From Fidelibacterota bacterium (GTDB lineage Bacteria; Fidelibacterota; SORT01): a DNA stretch of 64,000 bases. Made by a program: the position numbers and the translations under genes. The notes beneath the pieces are model-generated. The model did no database searches, had not been told where the DNA came from, and saw nothing but the letters and a program-made list of their open reading frames with translations. Shown piece after piece: positions 1 through 12,829 of the stretch. The stretch spans positions 48,578 to 112,577 of the forward strand of contig JACZYG010000006.1 of assembly GCA_022571215.1 (NCBI GenBank), written 5' to 3'. Numbering within the stretch: the first letter of the stretch is position 1; each line of letters opens with the position of its first letter.

Positions 1-2
1 CC

Positions 3-1052
3 ATAAACACTATGGCTATATCTCTGAACAGAGAGACTTTCGGTGAATTGACCGACCCGTTTAACGGCATGGACGATATTACCAACAAAGTGCTGAGAAC
101 GCCTTTGAAACCCGAAGAGACTTTTAACGAAGACCCGCTTAGGATGTTGCGCGCTATTCGTTTCTCAGCTCAGCTCGGTTTTGAGCTGCAATCGGACCTG
201 ATACGGGCAATTCGAAAAGAAAAGGATAGACTATCCATAGTATCGCAGGAGAGAATCACGGCAGAACTATTTAAAATTCTGGGAACATCACAACCCTCTA
301 TAGGAATAGCAGGACTATTAGGAAGTGAACTCCTTGACATGGTATTTCCGGAGCTTATTCCTACTATAGGAGTGGAACAGATTGGCAAATACCATCATAA
401 GGATGTTTTCTGGCATACATTAGAAGTGCTCGACAATGTAGCTAAGATATCTGATGATATTGATCTTCGGTTTGCAGCATTGGTGCATGATATCGCAAAA
501 CCTGATACGAAAAAATTCAAAGAGGGTAAGGGCTGGACGTTTCATGGTCATGAGGTTTTGGGAACCAAAATGGTGGAATTAATCGGCAGGCGGCTTAAGC
601 TCTCCCGCAAGACGATCAAATTTGCCAAAAAAATGACATTTTTACATCTCAGACCGATAGCTCTTGTAAGCGTAGAAGTAACCGATAGCGCCGTGAGGCG
701 GTTGATTGTGAATGCCGGCGATGATGTCGAATTGTTGATGATCCTATGCAGAGCGGACATAACGACCAAGAATCCTGCGAAGGTAAAGCAATATATGAAA
801 AATTTTAAGTTGGTGGAAGAAAAGATAGCCGAAGTTTTGGAAAAAGATGAGATGAAGGCATTTCAATCTCCGGTAAGGGGTGAAGAGATCATGGAACTGT
901 TCGGGATTGGAGAGGGCAAATTTATCGGGTTAGTTAAGTCCGCGATAGAGAAAGCGATACTGGACGGTATTATAGATAATGACTATGAAGAGTCATATAA
1001 TTATCTCATGGAAAATAAGGAAAAATGGCTTGATGATTTCAAGGATGCCTGA
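3..1052 (+). CDS. cca: CCA tRNA nucleotidyltransferase / poly(A) polymerase family, 5' end outside window
   Basis: Adds or repairs the 3' CCA of tRNA, acting in the cytosol. The reading frame is open from the first codon of the window, so the gene starts upstream. The catalytic head with the GGxVRD motif is not visible, and the ATG at 12 is probably an internal Met. Seen here are the end of the head domain (FGELTDPFNG), the family motif DPLRMLRAIRF around residues 41-51 counted from that ATG, and a C-terminal HD-type domain with VHDIAKP near residue 160. The HD domain suggests the bacterial class II enzyme with added phosphohydrolase-like activity. It could be a poly(A) polymerase of the same family; motifs alone do not separate the two. 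Confidence 0.88.
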   Translation: MNTMAISLNRETFGELTDPFNGMDDITNKVLRTPLKPEETFNEDPLRMLRAIRFSAQLGFELQSDLIRAIRKEKDRLSIVSQERITAELFKILGTSQPSIGIAGLLGSELLDMVFPELIPTIGVEQIGKYHHKDVFWHTLEVLDNVAKISDDIDLRFAALVHDIAKPDTKKFKEGKGWTFHGHEVLGTKMVELIGRRLKLSRKTIKFAKKMTFLHLRPIALVSVEVTDSAVRRLIVNAGDDVELLMILCRADITTKNPAKVKQYMKNFKLVEEKIAEVLEKDEMKAFQSPVRGEEIMELFGIGEGKFIGLVKSAIEKAILDGIIDNDYEESYNYLMENKEKWLDDFKDA

Positions 1053-1300
1053 TGAATTAATTTTATTCAAACTTTTTTTTCTTTTTGACGTAATTGTACT
1101 TATGGGCATAAGTAGCTTCATCAATTGGATTGCAAATAATATACGAATGGCCTCAAAAGCGGGCGAATTTGTTTATCATCGGTATTCGGTTCGTTCTAAT
1201 TACAGTTTACGTTGTATTCCAAATTGGTTTCAAAAAAAGGATAATATATATCGCTTTGAAAGCGATTTAGAAATATTAGCATAGCTGGAGGGACAATCAA
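1053..1300. other. Spacer upstream of the efflux operon with a weak small ORF
   Basis: About 250 bases with no recognised gene. A plus-strand frame from the ATG at 1045 to 1284 could encode 79 residues with one hydrophobic stretch, overlapping the cca stop. It matches no family I know and has no clear ribosome binding site, so I do not call it a gene. A perfect 8-bp inverted repeat sits near the right end (listed separately), and a ggaggg ribosome binding site precedes the ATG at 1301. Confidence 0.4.
1250..1266. promoter_or_regulatory. Perfect inverted repeat upstream of tolC-like gene
   Basis: ATCGCTTT and AAAGCGAT flank a single G, giving a 17-base near-symmetrical dyad 34 bases before the efflux operon start codon. 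There is no T-run, so it is not an intrinsic terminator. The size and position fit an operator for a dimeric regulator, which is inference; no regulator gene is adjacent. Confidence 0.35.
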
Positions 1301-2671
1301 ATGAGCACGTATCGAAAACTTCTAATTTTAGGATTGTTAATAGTAAATCCTATAATCGGTAAAGGACAATTAGCTGAATTACTTACATTGGAAGCGAGTA
1401 ATTCTGTCGCGCTGCACAGAAATTTTGGGGTAAGGTCTGCCGAATTTGGATTGCAGCAAAGGGACGCTCAGGTGATGGGCGCTTATTCCGCGATTCTTCC
1501 GAGCGTGAGCATTAGCTCGGGCAGGTCAAGGTATCTTCAGGGAACAACAAGCAATATTGGCAATGTGCAGGGAATAGATGAGAATGGTAATCCCACGATA
1601 GTTTCCAAGGTGTTTACATCGCCGTATTTTCAACGGGATAATAATTCGTTTGGGATGTCTTTTCGCCAAAACATTTATGACGGTGGTAAATGGTGGAACA
1701 ATATTTCGAGAGCAAAGTCATATCAAACGGCAAGTTCTCATGGAGTTGAAGCAGCAAAAAACGAAGCGGTATATAATACAACCCAAAGTTATTTAGAGCT
1801 CGCAAAAGCGAAAGCGCTTCAGTACGCCTTGTTTGATGCAGTTATGTTGAGTCAGGAGCAGCTCGAGAGAACGGAGAGCTTATATGAGTTAGGCTCTGTG
1901 GCACGGACAGATTTTTTCAAGGCTAAAGTTCAGCTGGGCAACGACAGATCGAATTTGCTCAACCAGCAAAATGTGGTAGCGTTCGCAAAGTCAAGATTGA
2001 ATATTATGATGGGGCGTGATCCGTTAACACAGTTCAGGATCGAGGAAGTCGAATATCCGAAAGTTGAATATCCATCACGTGAAAAAGCTATGGCGACCGC
2101 TCTGGATAACAATCCTCTGCTAAAACAGAAAATGGCTTCTATTCAGGGGGCTGAGGATGGGAAAAAAGTGGCAAAATCAGCCTTCTTGCCGAGTCTGACC
2201 GGCTACGTCAATTATAATAGAAACAATGAAGACGTTGGACGAGTCTTTTCACCTTCCAATATTTCAGACAATTGGTCTTCAAGCTTAGGGTTATCTTTGA
2301 ATTTCAATCTGTTCAACGGATTTGCGGATAAGGCAAATCTTGAAGAATCTCAGGCAATTTACCGTTCGACAAGGGAAGACTATGAAAGTACGAAGCGGGA
2401 TATTTTGGCGCTGATTGATAATGCGATAACACGGTTAGAAACTTTTGAGGAGTTGGATGCCATCTTTGCGGACAATAAAGAATCCGCGGAAGAGGATCTA
2501 AGATTGGCGACCGAGCGCTATGAACTCGGATCCGCTACGCTTTTAGAGGTGCAGGATGCGCAAGTAGCGTTATTGAGATCGAACACGTCTACCATACGAA
2601 ATAAATATGATTATCAAATTGCTCACGCTCAATTATTAAATGCTATGGGCACTATTCGGACGGAGAAATAA
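1301..2671 (+). CDS. TolC-family outer membrane efflux channel
   Basis: Outer-membrane channel of a tripartite efflux system. The 456-residue protein begins with a signal peptide (charged MSTYRK, then a hydrophobic run to about residue 22). The body is long, helical and Ala/Glu/Gln-rich, with the internally duplicated layout of TolC proteins: each half carries a 'YELGSVARTDFF' or 'YELGSATLLEVQDAQ' type motif (the second near residues 407-421). A ggaggg ribosome binding site precedes the ATG. It is the first gene of an operon with an adaptor, an ATPase and two permeases, the gene set of MacAB-TolC-like exporters. The substrate cannot be deduced. Confidence 0.9.
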   Translation: MSTYRKLLILGLLIVNPIIGKGQLAELLTLEASNSVALHRNFGVRSAEFGLQQRDAQVMGAYSAILPSVSISSGRSRYLQGTTSNIGNVQGIDENGNPTIVSKVFTSPYFQRDNNSFGMSFRQNIYDGGKWWNNISRAKSYQTASSHGVEAAKNEAVYNTTQSYLELAKAKALQYALFDAVMLSQEQLERTESLYELGSVARTDFFKAKVQLGNDRSNLLNQQNVVAFAKSRLNIMMGRDPLTQFRIEEVEYPKVEYPSREKAMATALDNNPLLKQKMASIQGAEDGKKVAKSAFLPSLTGYVNYNRNNEDVGRVFSPSNISDNWSSSLGLSLNFNLFNGFADKANLEESQAIYRSTREDYESTKRDILALIDNAITRLETFEELDAIFADNKESAEEDLRLATERYELGSATLLEVQDAQVALLRSNTSTIRNKYDYQIAHAQLLNAMGTIRTEK

Positions 2672-2672
2672 G

Positions 2673-3953
2673 ATGACGAAAAAGAAAAAATACATGCTGA
2701 TAGGCGGTGGGGCACTCCTTGTCGGAGCGTTAGTCGCAGCCAAAGTGATGACAGGTTCGGACGAGGCGGTAATAGTCCAGGTGGAAGTAGTCACTACTGA
2801 GAAAATTGTTGAAATAGTTTCTGCTTCGGGAAGAGTACAACCTATTATGTCAGTGGATATTGCAGCTAACGTAAGCGGAAAAATATTAAATATAACCGCT
2901 GATGAAGGCGATGAAGTTAACGAAGGTCAAGTGCTTGTATATTTAGACAGCACGAAACATGTTGCCGCCGTTAACCAGCGTAAGGCAGCTCTTCGCTCGG
3001 CAAAAGCGCAGGAAGCGCTTGAAAGAGCAAACCTGAAAGTGACTAATAGCGCTACGAAAAGACAGCATGAACTTTACAAAAAAGGACTTATCTCTAAATC
3101 TGATTTAGAGGGAGCCGATGGTAACTATGAGGTTGGAATTGCGAGACTGAATAGCGCTAAAGAATCTGTTTCTCAAGCTGAAGCCTATCTTGATCAAGCA
3201 AAAGATGATCTTAGTAAAACAAAGTTGTATACGTCTTTGAGCGGTACAATAGTTAAAATAAATAAAGAAGTAGGCGAAATTGCTTTAGGATCACAATTTC
3301 AGGAAGATATTATATTGACCGTTGCCGATCTTACCGAGATGGAGGTATTGGTCGAAGTAGATGAGAACGATGTCGTATTACTCGAAATCGGCGATACAAC
3401 TGCTATAGAAATAGACGCATTCGGTGACGAAATATTTAGAGGTTTAGTTGATGAAGTGGCCAACTCCGCAGTAACTCGAGGACTCGGCACGCAAGAGCAA
3501 GTGACAAATTTCGAGGTCACGATAAGGATGCTTGAATTTCCCAAGATGCTGAGACCCGGAATGTCAGCTTCAGTGGAAGTAGTCACCAATGTCTCAGACA
3601 ACGCCACGGCAGTACCGATACAGTCGGTTACGGTTCGAGAACCTAAAAAAATTGAGCGAGTTGTGGGTGGAGAAGGTATGGCTATCGCCTCCGACGGAAT
3701 CGAAGAAGAAAAACATAATGGAACCGATGATTATGTCGAAGTGGTTTTTGTAATAGAGGATGACATAGCGGTAATGCGAAAGGTAAAAACAGGCATTACC
3801 GGTGAATCGAAGATTGAAATTCTTGAAGGAGTGGATCCCGGAGAAAAGATTGTTTCTGGCTCTTATAGAGTATTGAGCAAAACTCTTCAGGACGGCGATA
3901 TAGTAAAGATTGAAGAAGAGATCAATGGAAAATCTAAAGTACTGAGCCACTAA
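2673..3953 (+). CDS. Periplasmic adaptor of efflux system (MacA/HlyD family)
   Basis: Membrane-fusion protein linking an inner-membrane ABC transporter to the TolC channel. I start it at the ATG at 2673, one base after the tolC-like stop, because KKKKY followed by a hydrophobic segment at about residues 6-25 gives a normal membrane anchor; a frame extension back to 2640 overlaps tolC. A biotinyl/lipoyl-like half-motif follows ([14 protein letters not shown]), then a helical hairpin rich in Ala/Lys/Glu (about residues 95-190), then the second lipoyl half and beta-barrel domains ([21 protein letters not shown]). The 426-residue length is usual. The next gene overlaps by one base (TAATGA), suggesting translational coupling. 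Confidence 0.9.
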   Translation: MTKKKKYMLIGGGALLVGALVAAKVMTGSDEAVIVQVEVVTTEKIVEIVSASGRVQPIMSVDIAANVSGKILNITADEGDEVNEGQVLVYLDSTKHVAAVNQRKAALRSAKAQEALERANLKVTNSATKRQHELYKKGLISKSDLEGADGNYEVGIARLNSAKESVSQAEAYLDQAKDDLSKTKLYTSLSGTIVKINKEVGEIALGSQFQEDIILTVADLTEMEVLVEVDENDVVLLEIGDTTAIEIDAFGDEIFRGLVDEVANSAVTRGLGTQEQVTNFEVTIRMLEFPKMLRPGMSASVEVVTNVSDNATAVPIQSVTVREPKKIERVVGGEGMAIASDGIEEEKHNGTDDYVEVVFVIEDDIAVMRKVKTGITGESKIEILEGVDPGEKIVSGSYRVLSKTLQDGDIVKIEEEINGKSKVLSH

Positions 3954-4651
3954 TGACACTAATAGATATTAAAAACGTAAAAAAGATATATGATTTGGGA
4001 GCGGAAAAAATCCACGCTCTCGACGGTGTGAGTTTGAAAATTGAGCGAGGTGAATACATCGCTATAATGGGACCATCCGGCTCGGGTAAATCTACCATAA
4101 TGAATATCCTCGGCTGTCTCGATACTCCGACATCAGGATCATATCATTTTGAAGGTGAAGAAGTGAGCAGGATGGATGATAACCAGCTGGCCGGCATAAG
4201 AAATGAGAAAATAGGCTTTGTATTCCAAACGTTTAATCTTCTTCCAAGAATCAGCAGCCTTCAAAACGTCGAATTACCTTTGATCTACGGTGGTGTGAGT
4301 TTAGAAAGCAGAAGGAAACGGGCAAGCCTTGTGCTTGAGCGGGTTGGTTTGGGTGATAGAGTGAATCACAAGCCGAATGAACTTTCCGGTGGACAGCGAC
4401 AACGTGTCGCCGTAGCCCGGGCGCTGGCAAACGAACCGTCAATAATACTCGCAGATGAACCTACGGGCAATCTGGACTCTAAAACCGGTGAAGAGATAAT
4501 GGTGCTGTTCAACCAAATTCATGAAGCGGGCAACACGATAATTCTTGTTACTCATGAGGAATATATCGCGGAAAACGCAAATCGAATCATCAGGCTCCAC
4601 GACGGTTTGATCGCCAGCGATGAAGTTGTTCGAATGCACGCGATGAATTAG
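3953..4651 (+). CDS. ABC transporter ATP-binding protein (MacB/LolD type)
   Basis: Cytosolic ATPase powering the efflux system. The 232 residues carry all nucleotide-binding motifs: Walker [10 protein letters not shown] at 40-48, Q-loop Gln near 92, signature LSGGQ at 144-148, Walker B ILADEP at 165-170, and the switch His in VTHE near the end. It belongs to the MacB/LolD/FtsE class that works with FtsX-fold permeases, which matches the two permease genes that follow. Unlike E. coli MacB, ATPase and permease are separate polypeptides here. It ends with TAG, one of several normal TAG stops in this window. Confidence 0.93.
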   Translation: MTLIDIKNVKKIYDLGAEKIHALDGVSLKIERGEYIAIMGPSGSGKSTIMNILGCLDTPTSGSYHFEGEEVSRMDDNQLAGIRNEKIGFVFQTFNLLPRISSLQNVELPLIYGGVSLESRRKRASLVLERVGLGDRVNHKPNELSGGQRQRVAVARALANEPSIILADEPTGNLDSKTGEEIMVLFNQIHEAGNTIILVTHEEYIAENANRIIRLHDGLIASDEVVRMHAMN

Positions 4652-4657
4652 ACGCCG

Positions 4658-5890
4658 ATGCTTATTCAATACATTAAAGAGATATATGAAGGAGTAAGAA
4701 TAGCGCTTTCAGCTCTTCGTGAAAATAAATTCCGTTCAACACTTACCACGCTCGGTATAATAATTGGCATTGTAGCTGTAACGGTTATGGCTACCGCCAT
4801 TGAGGGATTGAATCGAGCGTTTTCCACAAGTATCTCCTCCCTGGGCTCAGATGTTCTCTACGTCGATAAAATGCCTTGGTTCAGTAACAGGGATTTCTTT
4901 AAGTATAACAACCGGAAAGACATCAAAATATCAGACGCGGAAAGTATCATAAAATATGCCAGCTACGTAAAAGCGGTAGCCCCGGTAGTAAGGGCAAACA
5001 AGACAGTAAAACACCGGGAGAAAAGTCTCGGACGGGTGCTTGTTTTAGGTACCACAACTTCATATAGAGAAACGGCAAACGTCTATCCGAAATACGGGAG
5101 GTTTTTATCTGAGATAGATGTGGGTCACTCGAGATATGTAACGGTGATCGGCAGTGAAATAGCAAAAAATCTTTTCGAAAACGAGGATCCGATAGGCAGC
5201 AAAATATGGATTGACGGCAGACCTTATAAGGTAATAGGAATCCTTGAAAAGAAAGGAAATTTGCTTGGAATGATGGATCTTGATTCCCGGGTGATAATAC
5301 CTATAGGAACATTTGGCAATTCTTTCGGTACACGAAGACATGTGTCTATTCAGGTTAAGGTAAAAGATCAGGTATATATGGAAGATTCTAAAGACGAGCT
5401 TACTGGAATCATGCGTCGCGTCAGAAGAGTTCCTCCGGGCGCCGAAGATGACTTCAGTATAAATCAACAGAGCGTTTTTACTGATATGTACAATAATATG
5501 ACAGGAGCAATTTACGGAGCCGGTATCGTAATAACCGCATTGTCCTTGTTAGTTGGCGGTATTGGCGTGATGAACATTATGCTGGTTTCAGTAACAGAAA
5601 GGACAAGAGAAATTGGTATACGGAAGGCGCTTGGAGCTCGCAGAAGAAGTATTCTTTTCCAATTTCTTATTGAGTCTTCAGCAATCTGTTTATTTGGCGG
5701 GATAATCGCTCTTGCAATAGGGTTCGGTATTAGTGTGGTAATAGACAAATTTTTATTACCAACCGCCATGCCGTTATCGTGGGCATTGTTTGCTCTTCTG
5801 ATTTCCGCAATAATAGGAATTGGATTTGGGATGTATCCTGCGGCAAAAGCCTCCAAATTAGATCCGATTGACGCGTTGAGGTACGAATAA
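4658..5890 (+). CDS. ABC transporter permease, MacB/FtsX family (first of pair)
   Basis: Inner-membrane permease of the efflux system. The 410 residues show the MacB layout: one N-terminal membrane helix (about 28-50), a large periplasmic MacB-type core domain (about 55-275), and three C-terminal FtsX helices. The conserved cytosolic loop VTERTREIGIRKALGAR lies just after the second helix. The C terminus SKLDPIDALRYE is the usual family ending. It overlaps the next permease by one base. Two different permeases in tandem suggest a heterodimeric transmembrane unit, which is inference. Confidence 0.92.
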   Translation: MLIQYIKEIYEGVRIALSALRENKFRSTLTTLGIIIGIVAVTVMATAIEGLNRAFSTSISSLGSDVLYVDKMPWFSNRDFFKYNNRKDIKISDAESIIKYASYVKAVAPVVRANKTVKHREKSLGRVLVLGTTTSYRETANVYPKYGRFLSEIDVGHSRYVTVIGSEIAKNLFENEDPIGSKIWIDGRPYKVIGILEKKGNLLGMMDLDSRVIIPIGTFGNSFGTRRHVSIQVKVKDQVYMEDSKDELTGIMRRVRRVPPGAEDDFSINQQSVFTDMYNNMTGAIYGAGIVITALSLLVGGIGVMNIMLVSVTERTREIGIRKALGARRRSILFQFLIESSAICLFGGIIALAIGFGISVVIDKFLLPTAMPLSWALFALLISAIIGIGFGMYPAAKASKLDPIDALRYE

Positions 5891-7116
5891 TGGGATATTT
5901 CGATAGCTTTTTAATGGCAGTAAATAGTCTCAGCAAACAGAAACTGCGCTCTGCTCTCACTCTGATAGGTATGGTAATTGGCGTTGCTTCTATTATTGGT
6001 ATTATGACAACGATGGAAGCTATTCAGACGTATATGGAGAAAAGTTTGTCCGTGCTCGGTTCGACGGTATTCCAGGTGCAAAAAACTCCTTTCATGAATG
6101 TAGGACCAAGTGACAGACATAAATATCGGAACAGAAAAAACATTAAAGTAGAGCATGCCGACGCAATAAGAGCTAGGGCGAAAAAAGTTGCTAATGTGGG
6201 CGCGGAAGATTGGAGTTTTGGTAAGGCTATCGGTTATAAACAGAAAACCACAGAGCCTGTATACTTAGTGTCCGGAGCGACACCTGAATGGTCGCCTAAT
6301 AACGGTTATTATGTGGATGTTGGAAGATTCTTGACACAATTAGATGTTGATTATTCAAGATTCGTTATGGTTATCGGAATTGAAGTTGTTGAAGACTTGT
6401 TTCCATTTAAGTATCCCATTGGTGAGACTGTGAAGTTTGAAGGTAGGAACTTCGAAGTAGTAGGAATTATAGAAGAACAGGGTAATGAAATGGGACGATC
6501 AAGAAACAATATGTTGGTTATTCCACTCACCGTATATCAGAAGATTTATGGAAAAGATGGATCGATAAATATTACTATCTCCGCGAAATCATCTGAACTA
6601 TTGAACGGCGCAATTGATGAGATAATAACTATTATGCGAGCGGTGCGTAAAATTGCGCCGGGTAAAGATAACGATTTTGAAGTCTTCAACAGCGAAAGTT
6701 TGATCGGTTTTTGGAACGATATGTCACGGAATTTAAAGATAGGTTCAATTTTAATCAGTTTCATTTCCTTGACGGTAGCAGGTATCGGGATTATGAATAT
6801 AATGATGGTTTCCGTGACGGAAAGAACAAGGGAGATAGGTATAAGAAAAGCTCTCGGCGCGAGAAAAAAACATATTCTGACACAATTTCTTATCGAAGCG
6901 GTATTACTCAGCCTCACAGGTGGTTTTATAGGAGTAATTTTCGGTGTGTTGCTCGGAAATGTTGCAGCAAGTCTGATGAACCTTAGCGTTGCTATCCCTT
7001 GGTTTTGGGTCGTTGTAGGGCTTATATTTTGCTCATTCGTAGGTATCGCGTCCGGATTTTGGCCCGCATTGAAAGCCTCAAGGCTTGATCCTATCGAATC
7101 TTTAAGATTCGAATAA
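5890..7116 (+). CDS. ABC transporter permease, MacB/FtsX family (second of pair)
   Basis: Paralogue of the preceding permease with the same architecture: N-terminal helix (about 20-42), periplasmic MacB-core domain, three C-terminal FtsX helices, the loop VTERTREIGIRKALGAR and the terminus SRLDPIESLRFE. It starts with ATG at 5890 inside the previous stop (AATAATGG). It is the last gene of the efflux operon; a 115-base gap with a promoter separates it from gatC. No drug or ligand specificity can be read from the sequence. Confidence 0.92.
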   Translation: MGYFDSFLMAVNSLSKQKLRSALTLIGMVIGVASIIGIMTTMEAIQTYMEKSLSVLGSTVFQVQKTPFMNVGPSDRHKYRNRKNIKVEHADAIRARAKKVANVGAEDWSFGKAIGYKQKTTEPVYLVSGATPEWSPNNGYYVDVGRFLTQLDVDYSRFVMVIGIEVVEDLFPFKYPIGETVKFEGRNFEVVGIIEEQGNEMGRSRNNMLVIPLTVYQKIYGKDGSINITISAKSSELLNGAIDEIITIMRAVRKIAPGKDNDFEVFNSESLIGFWNDMSRNLKIGSILISFISLTVAGIGIMNIMMVSVTERTREIGIRKALGARKKHILTQFLIEAVLLSLTGGFIGVIFGVLLGNVAASLMNLSVAIPWFWVVVGLIFCSFVGIASGFWPALKASRLDPIESLRFE

Positions 7117-7173
7117 TCTGAATTTTATCAGCAGAATTTTACAAATATGCCATAGTTGGTATTAAATTTGCTC

Positions 7174-7202
7174 TTGACTGTCGAACCACCTTCCGCTAAA
7201 TT
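7174..7202 (+). promoter_or_regulatory. Candidate sigma-70 promoter for gatC-kds operon
   Basis: TTGACT at 7174-7179 and TAAATT at 7197-7202 are spaced by 17 bp, about 30 bases before the gatC start. The same spacing occurs at other gene starts in this window. Confidence 0.5.
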
Positions 7203-7231
7203 AAATATTATAAATCAAGGATGGAAAAAGT

Positions 7232-7522
7232 TTGAGTATATCAAGTGCCGATGTCGACAAAATTGCGAAACTCGCAAAACTCGATCTTAGCGAAGATGAG
7301 CGTGAGAAGTTTTCCTCTCAGCTGAGTGACATCGTTTCGTATATGGAAAAATTAAACCGATTGGATACAAAAGATGTGGAGCCTCTTGCTCATGTGAACG
7401 ACTTGATGAATGTATCCAGAGAGGATAAATCAAGACCGTCCATGGAAAAAGAAGATGTCTTTAAGAATTCCCCTCAGAACGATAATGAATTTTTCCTCGT
7501 CCCGAAGGTATTAAAAACGTAA
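7232..7522 (+). CDS. gatC: Asp/Glu-tRNA amidotransferase subunit C
   Basis: Small stabilising subunit of the GatCAB complex, which converts Glu-tRNA(Gln) or Asp-tRNA(Asn) to the amide form. The 96 residues match GatC in length and pattern: VDKIAKLAKLDLSEDE near the N terminus, DIVSYMEKLNRLDT in the middle, and a C-terminal LVPKVLK. The start is TTG at 7232 with an AAGG-type site upstream; an ATG at 7221 reads into a stop after three codons. gatA and gatB are not adjacent. It appears to lead the kds operon from the promoter at 7174. Confidence 0.92.
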   Translation: MSISSADVDKIAKLAKLDLSEDEREKFSSQLSDIVSYMEKLNRLDTKDVEPLAHVNDLMNVSREDKSRPSMEKEDVFKNSPQNDNEFFLVPKVLKT

Positions 7523-7537
7523 TATGGAAAAAGTGTG

Positions 7538-10753
<3,216 letters not shown>

Positions 10754-10754
<1 letters not shown>

Positions 10755-11290
10755 TGGTGACTCCGGAACAGCAAGAATCTTTACGTAAAATAAAGGTCAT
10801 TATTACAGATGTAGACGGGGTAATGACAGACGGCGGGATCATTCTCGGCACTGACGGTCAGGAGTTTAAACAATACGATGTGAAAGATGGATTGGGCGTA
10901 ACAATGGCGCGCAAAGCGGGATTGAAAGCCTGTATTATTACGGGCAGAAAATCAGAGTCTGTTACGATTCGAGGGGAAGAATTAAAATTCGACGGTGTTT
11001 ATCAAGGCTACTTCAACAAAGTTGAAGCTTATCAAGTGATGAAAAAAGAGTTCGGATTTGAGGACGAGAATTATCTTCATTTGGGCGATGATATTCTCGA
11101 TCTTCCTTTATTCGGGATAGTCGGTTTTAGCGTTTCTCCGGCAGACGGAATAGAACAAGTAAGAACGGAAGTTGATTATGTGACAACAACGCCGGGGGGA
11201 AGAGGAGCCTTGCGGGAGACTGTGGAGTTGGTGTTGGAAGCGCAAGGGAAACTTGACAATATAATAAAGGAACTCACTACATTTGATTGA
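10754..11290 (+). CDS. kdsC: Kdo-8-phosphate phosphatase (HAD family)
   Basis: Hydrolyses Kdo-8-P to Kdo. The 178-residue protein is a cap-less HAD phosphatase with the nucleophile motif ITDVDGVMTDGG (Asp19 and Asp21), the second-motif Thr in IITGRKSE and the late acidic motif LGDDILDL. These are the standard KdsC features. It overlaps kdsA by one base and is followed by kdsD after six bases. Confidence 0.94.
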
Positions 11291-11296
11291 TAAATT

Positions 11297-12268
11297 ATGA
11301 CTCCTGAACTCACCATAGAAAAAGCGAAAGAGGTAATCAGAGTGGAAGCCGAAGCAGTGGCAGCTCTTTCAAGTCGAATTGACGGCACATTCGTAGAAGC
11401 TGTCGAACTCGTGTTTGAATGCAAAGGAAGAGTGATAGTGACGGGAGTGGGGAAAAGCGGTCTCGTTGCAAGAAAGATAGCGGCGACATTGGCAAGTACA
11501 GGCACCGCCGCGTTCTTCATTCATGCCGCTGAAGGGCTGCACGGCGATTTGGGAGTCGTGCGCGAGGAAGATGTTATACTGATGGTCTCGAAGAGCGGGG
11601 AAACCAATGAGATAACCGCATTGATACCGCAGCTTAAGAATATCGGAGTCAAACTTATTACTATCACCGGAACTCTCGACACCTCGTTGACAAGAGTATC
11701 CGACATCGTTTTGGATGCGAGCGTCAAAGAGGAGGCATGTCCGCACGACCTTGCTCCCACAGCCAGCAGCACTGCCGCATTAGTTTTGGGGGATGCCCTT
11801 GCGGTGGCGCTTTTGGATAGAAGAGGATTTACGATGGAAGATTTCGCATCCATTCATCCGGGTGGTAATCTCGGCAAGAAATTGTTAACGCGAATTAAAG
11901 ATCTGATGTACACGGGGGAGCAGCTTCCGATAATGAAAGAGGATTCTCTGTTCAAAGATGTTATCCTCGAGATGAACCGCAAACGTTTTGGGGCTGTATG
12001 TATAGTTGATGATAACGGTAAATTAAAGGGGATCATTACGGAGGGCGATCTGCGGAGAGAGATTGAAAAGGGAGAAGCTATCCTCCAATCGAAGGCTTCA
12101 CTGATAATGTCTACGAATCCGAAAGTCGTATCTGATCAAACGTTAGCAGTGGAAGCGCTTGCCATACTTGAAGAGCATAATATTCTTCAGATAATTACGG
12201 TAGATGAAGAACAAAAGCCTATAGGAATGATTCATTTACATGACCTCCTTGACGCCGGAATAAAATAA
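11297..12268 (+). CDS. kdsD: Arabinose-5-phosphate isomerase (SIS plus CBS domains)
   Basis: Converts ribulose 5-phosphate to arabinose 5-phosphate, the first committed substrate for Kdo. The 323 residues comprise an N-terminal SIS sugar-isomerase domain (TGVGKSGLVARK at 49-60, VSKSGETNEI near 99) and a C-terminal CBS pair (about 205-323). The phrase MEDFASIHPGGNLGKKLL joining the two is typical of KdsD/KpsF. With kdsA, kdsC and kdsB in the same operon, the complete Kdo activation route is present. Confidence 0.95.
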   Translation: MTPELTIEKAKEVIRVEAEAVAALSSRIDGTFVEAVELVFECKGRVIVTGVGKSGLVARKIAATLASTGTAAFFIHAAEGLHGDLGVVREEDVILMVSKSGETNEITALIPQLKNIGVKLITITGTLDTSLTRVSDIVLDASVKEEACPHDLAPTASSTAALVLGDALAVALLDRRGFTMEDFASIHPGGNLGKKLLTRIKDLMYTGEQLPIMKEDSLFKDVILEMNRKRFGAVCIVDDNGKLKGIITEGDLRREIEKGEAILQSKASLIMSTNPKVVSDQTLAVEALAILEEHNILQIITVDEEQKPIGMIHLHDLLDAGIK

Positions 12269-12829
12269 ATGTCTCATTCAAATCATTTTCAGTTAATGCC
12301 TTTGCTGCTATTCGCTCTACTCCTTTCGAATTGCAGTAGGCGGGAAGATCAAAACGGAATGATAAATTCGGAATCAGAACAGTTGCCTGAACAGGAATCC
12401 TGGAATTCCGAGATAACTTTGACGTCAAACGGGAAAAAAATTGCCCTGGTGCGTTCAGGACACATGGCTCAATTCAGCAATAAGAAATTGATAATAATGG
12501 ATGATAAAATAGAAATAGATTTTTTTGACGCAGAAGAAAATCATACATCTCTTCTCACGGCAGATTTCGGAGAAATCGATGAAAGATTGAAAAATCTTAA
12601 AGCCACCGGAAACGTGATTGTGGTTTCTGATAGCGGAGAAACGCTTTATACGGAAGAATTATTCTGGAATAATAAACAACGGAAAATAATCTCTGAAGTT
12701 AATGTGATGATAACCGTGGGCACGGATACTTTATACGGCATCGGATTTGAATCGGATGCGGGGTTGGATAATTGGACTATCAAAGAACCGAAGGGCAGAA
12801 CCTCGAGGCTGGTTGAGATAGATGAGTAA
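12269..12829 (+). CDS. lptC: LptC-like LPS export lipoprotein
   Basis: Predicted periplasmic component of the LPS transport bridge. The 186 residues start with a lipoprotein-type signal (hydrophobic MPLLLFALLL then LSNC, Cys near residue 22), where LptC of E. coli has a membrane helix. The rest is beta-rich, with the LptC pattern of stepped strands (TADFGEIDERLKNLKATGNV, FWNNKQRKIISE). Assignment rests on this pattern and on the directly following lptB, which overlaps by eight bases. No lptA lies between lptC and lptB, where it often sits. Confidence 0.82.
   Translation: MSHSNHFQLMPLLLFALLLSNCSRREDQNGMINSESEQLPEQESWNSEITLTSNGKKIALVRSGHMAQFSNKKLIIMDDKIEIDFFDAEENHTSLLTADFGEIDERLKNLKATGNVIVVSDSGETLYTEELFWNNKQRKIISEVNVMITVGTDTLYGIGFESDAGLDNWTIKEPKGRTSRLVEIDE

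Noticed and set aside
1045..1284. 79-codon ORF after cca
   Set aside because: Overlaps the cca stop, lacks a ribosome binding site and resembles no family; it could be translated but the support is weak.
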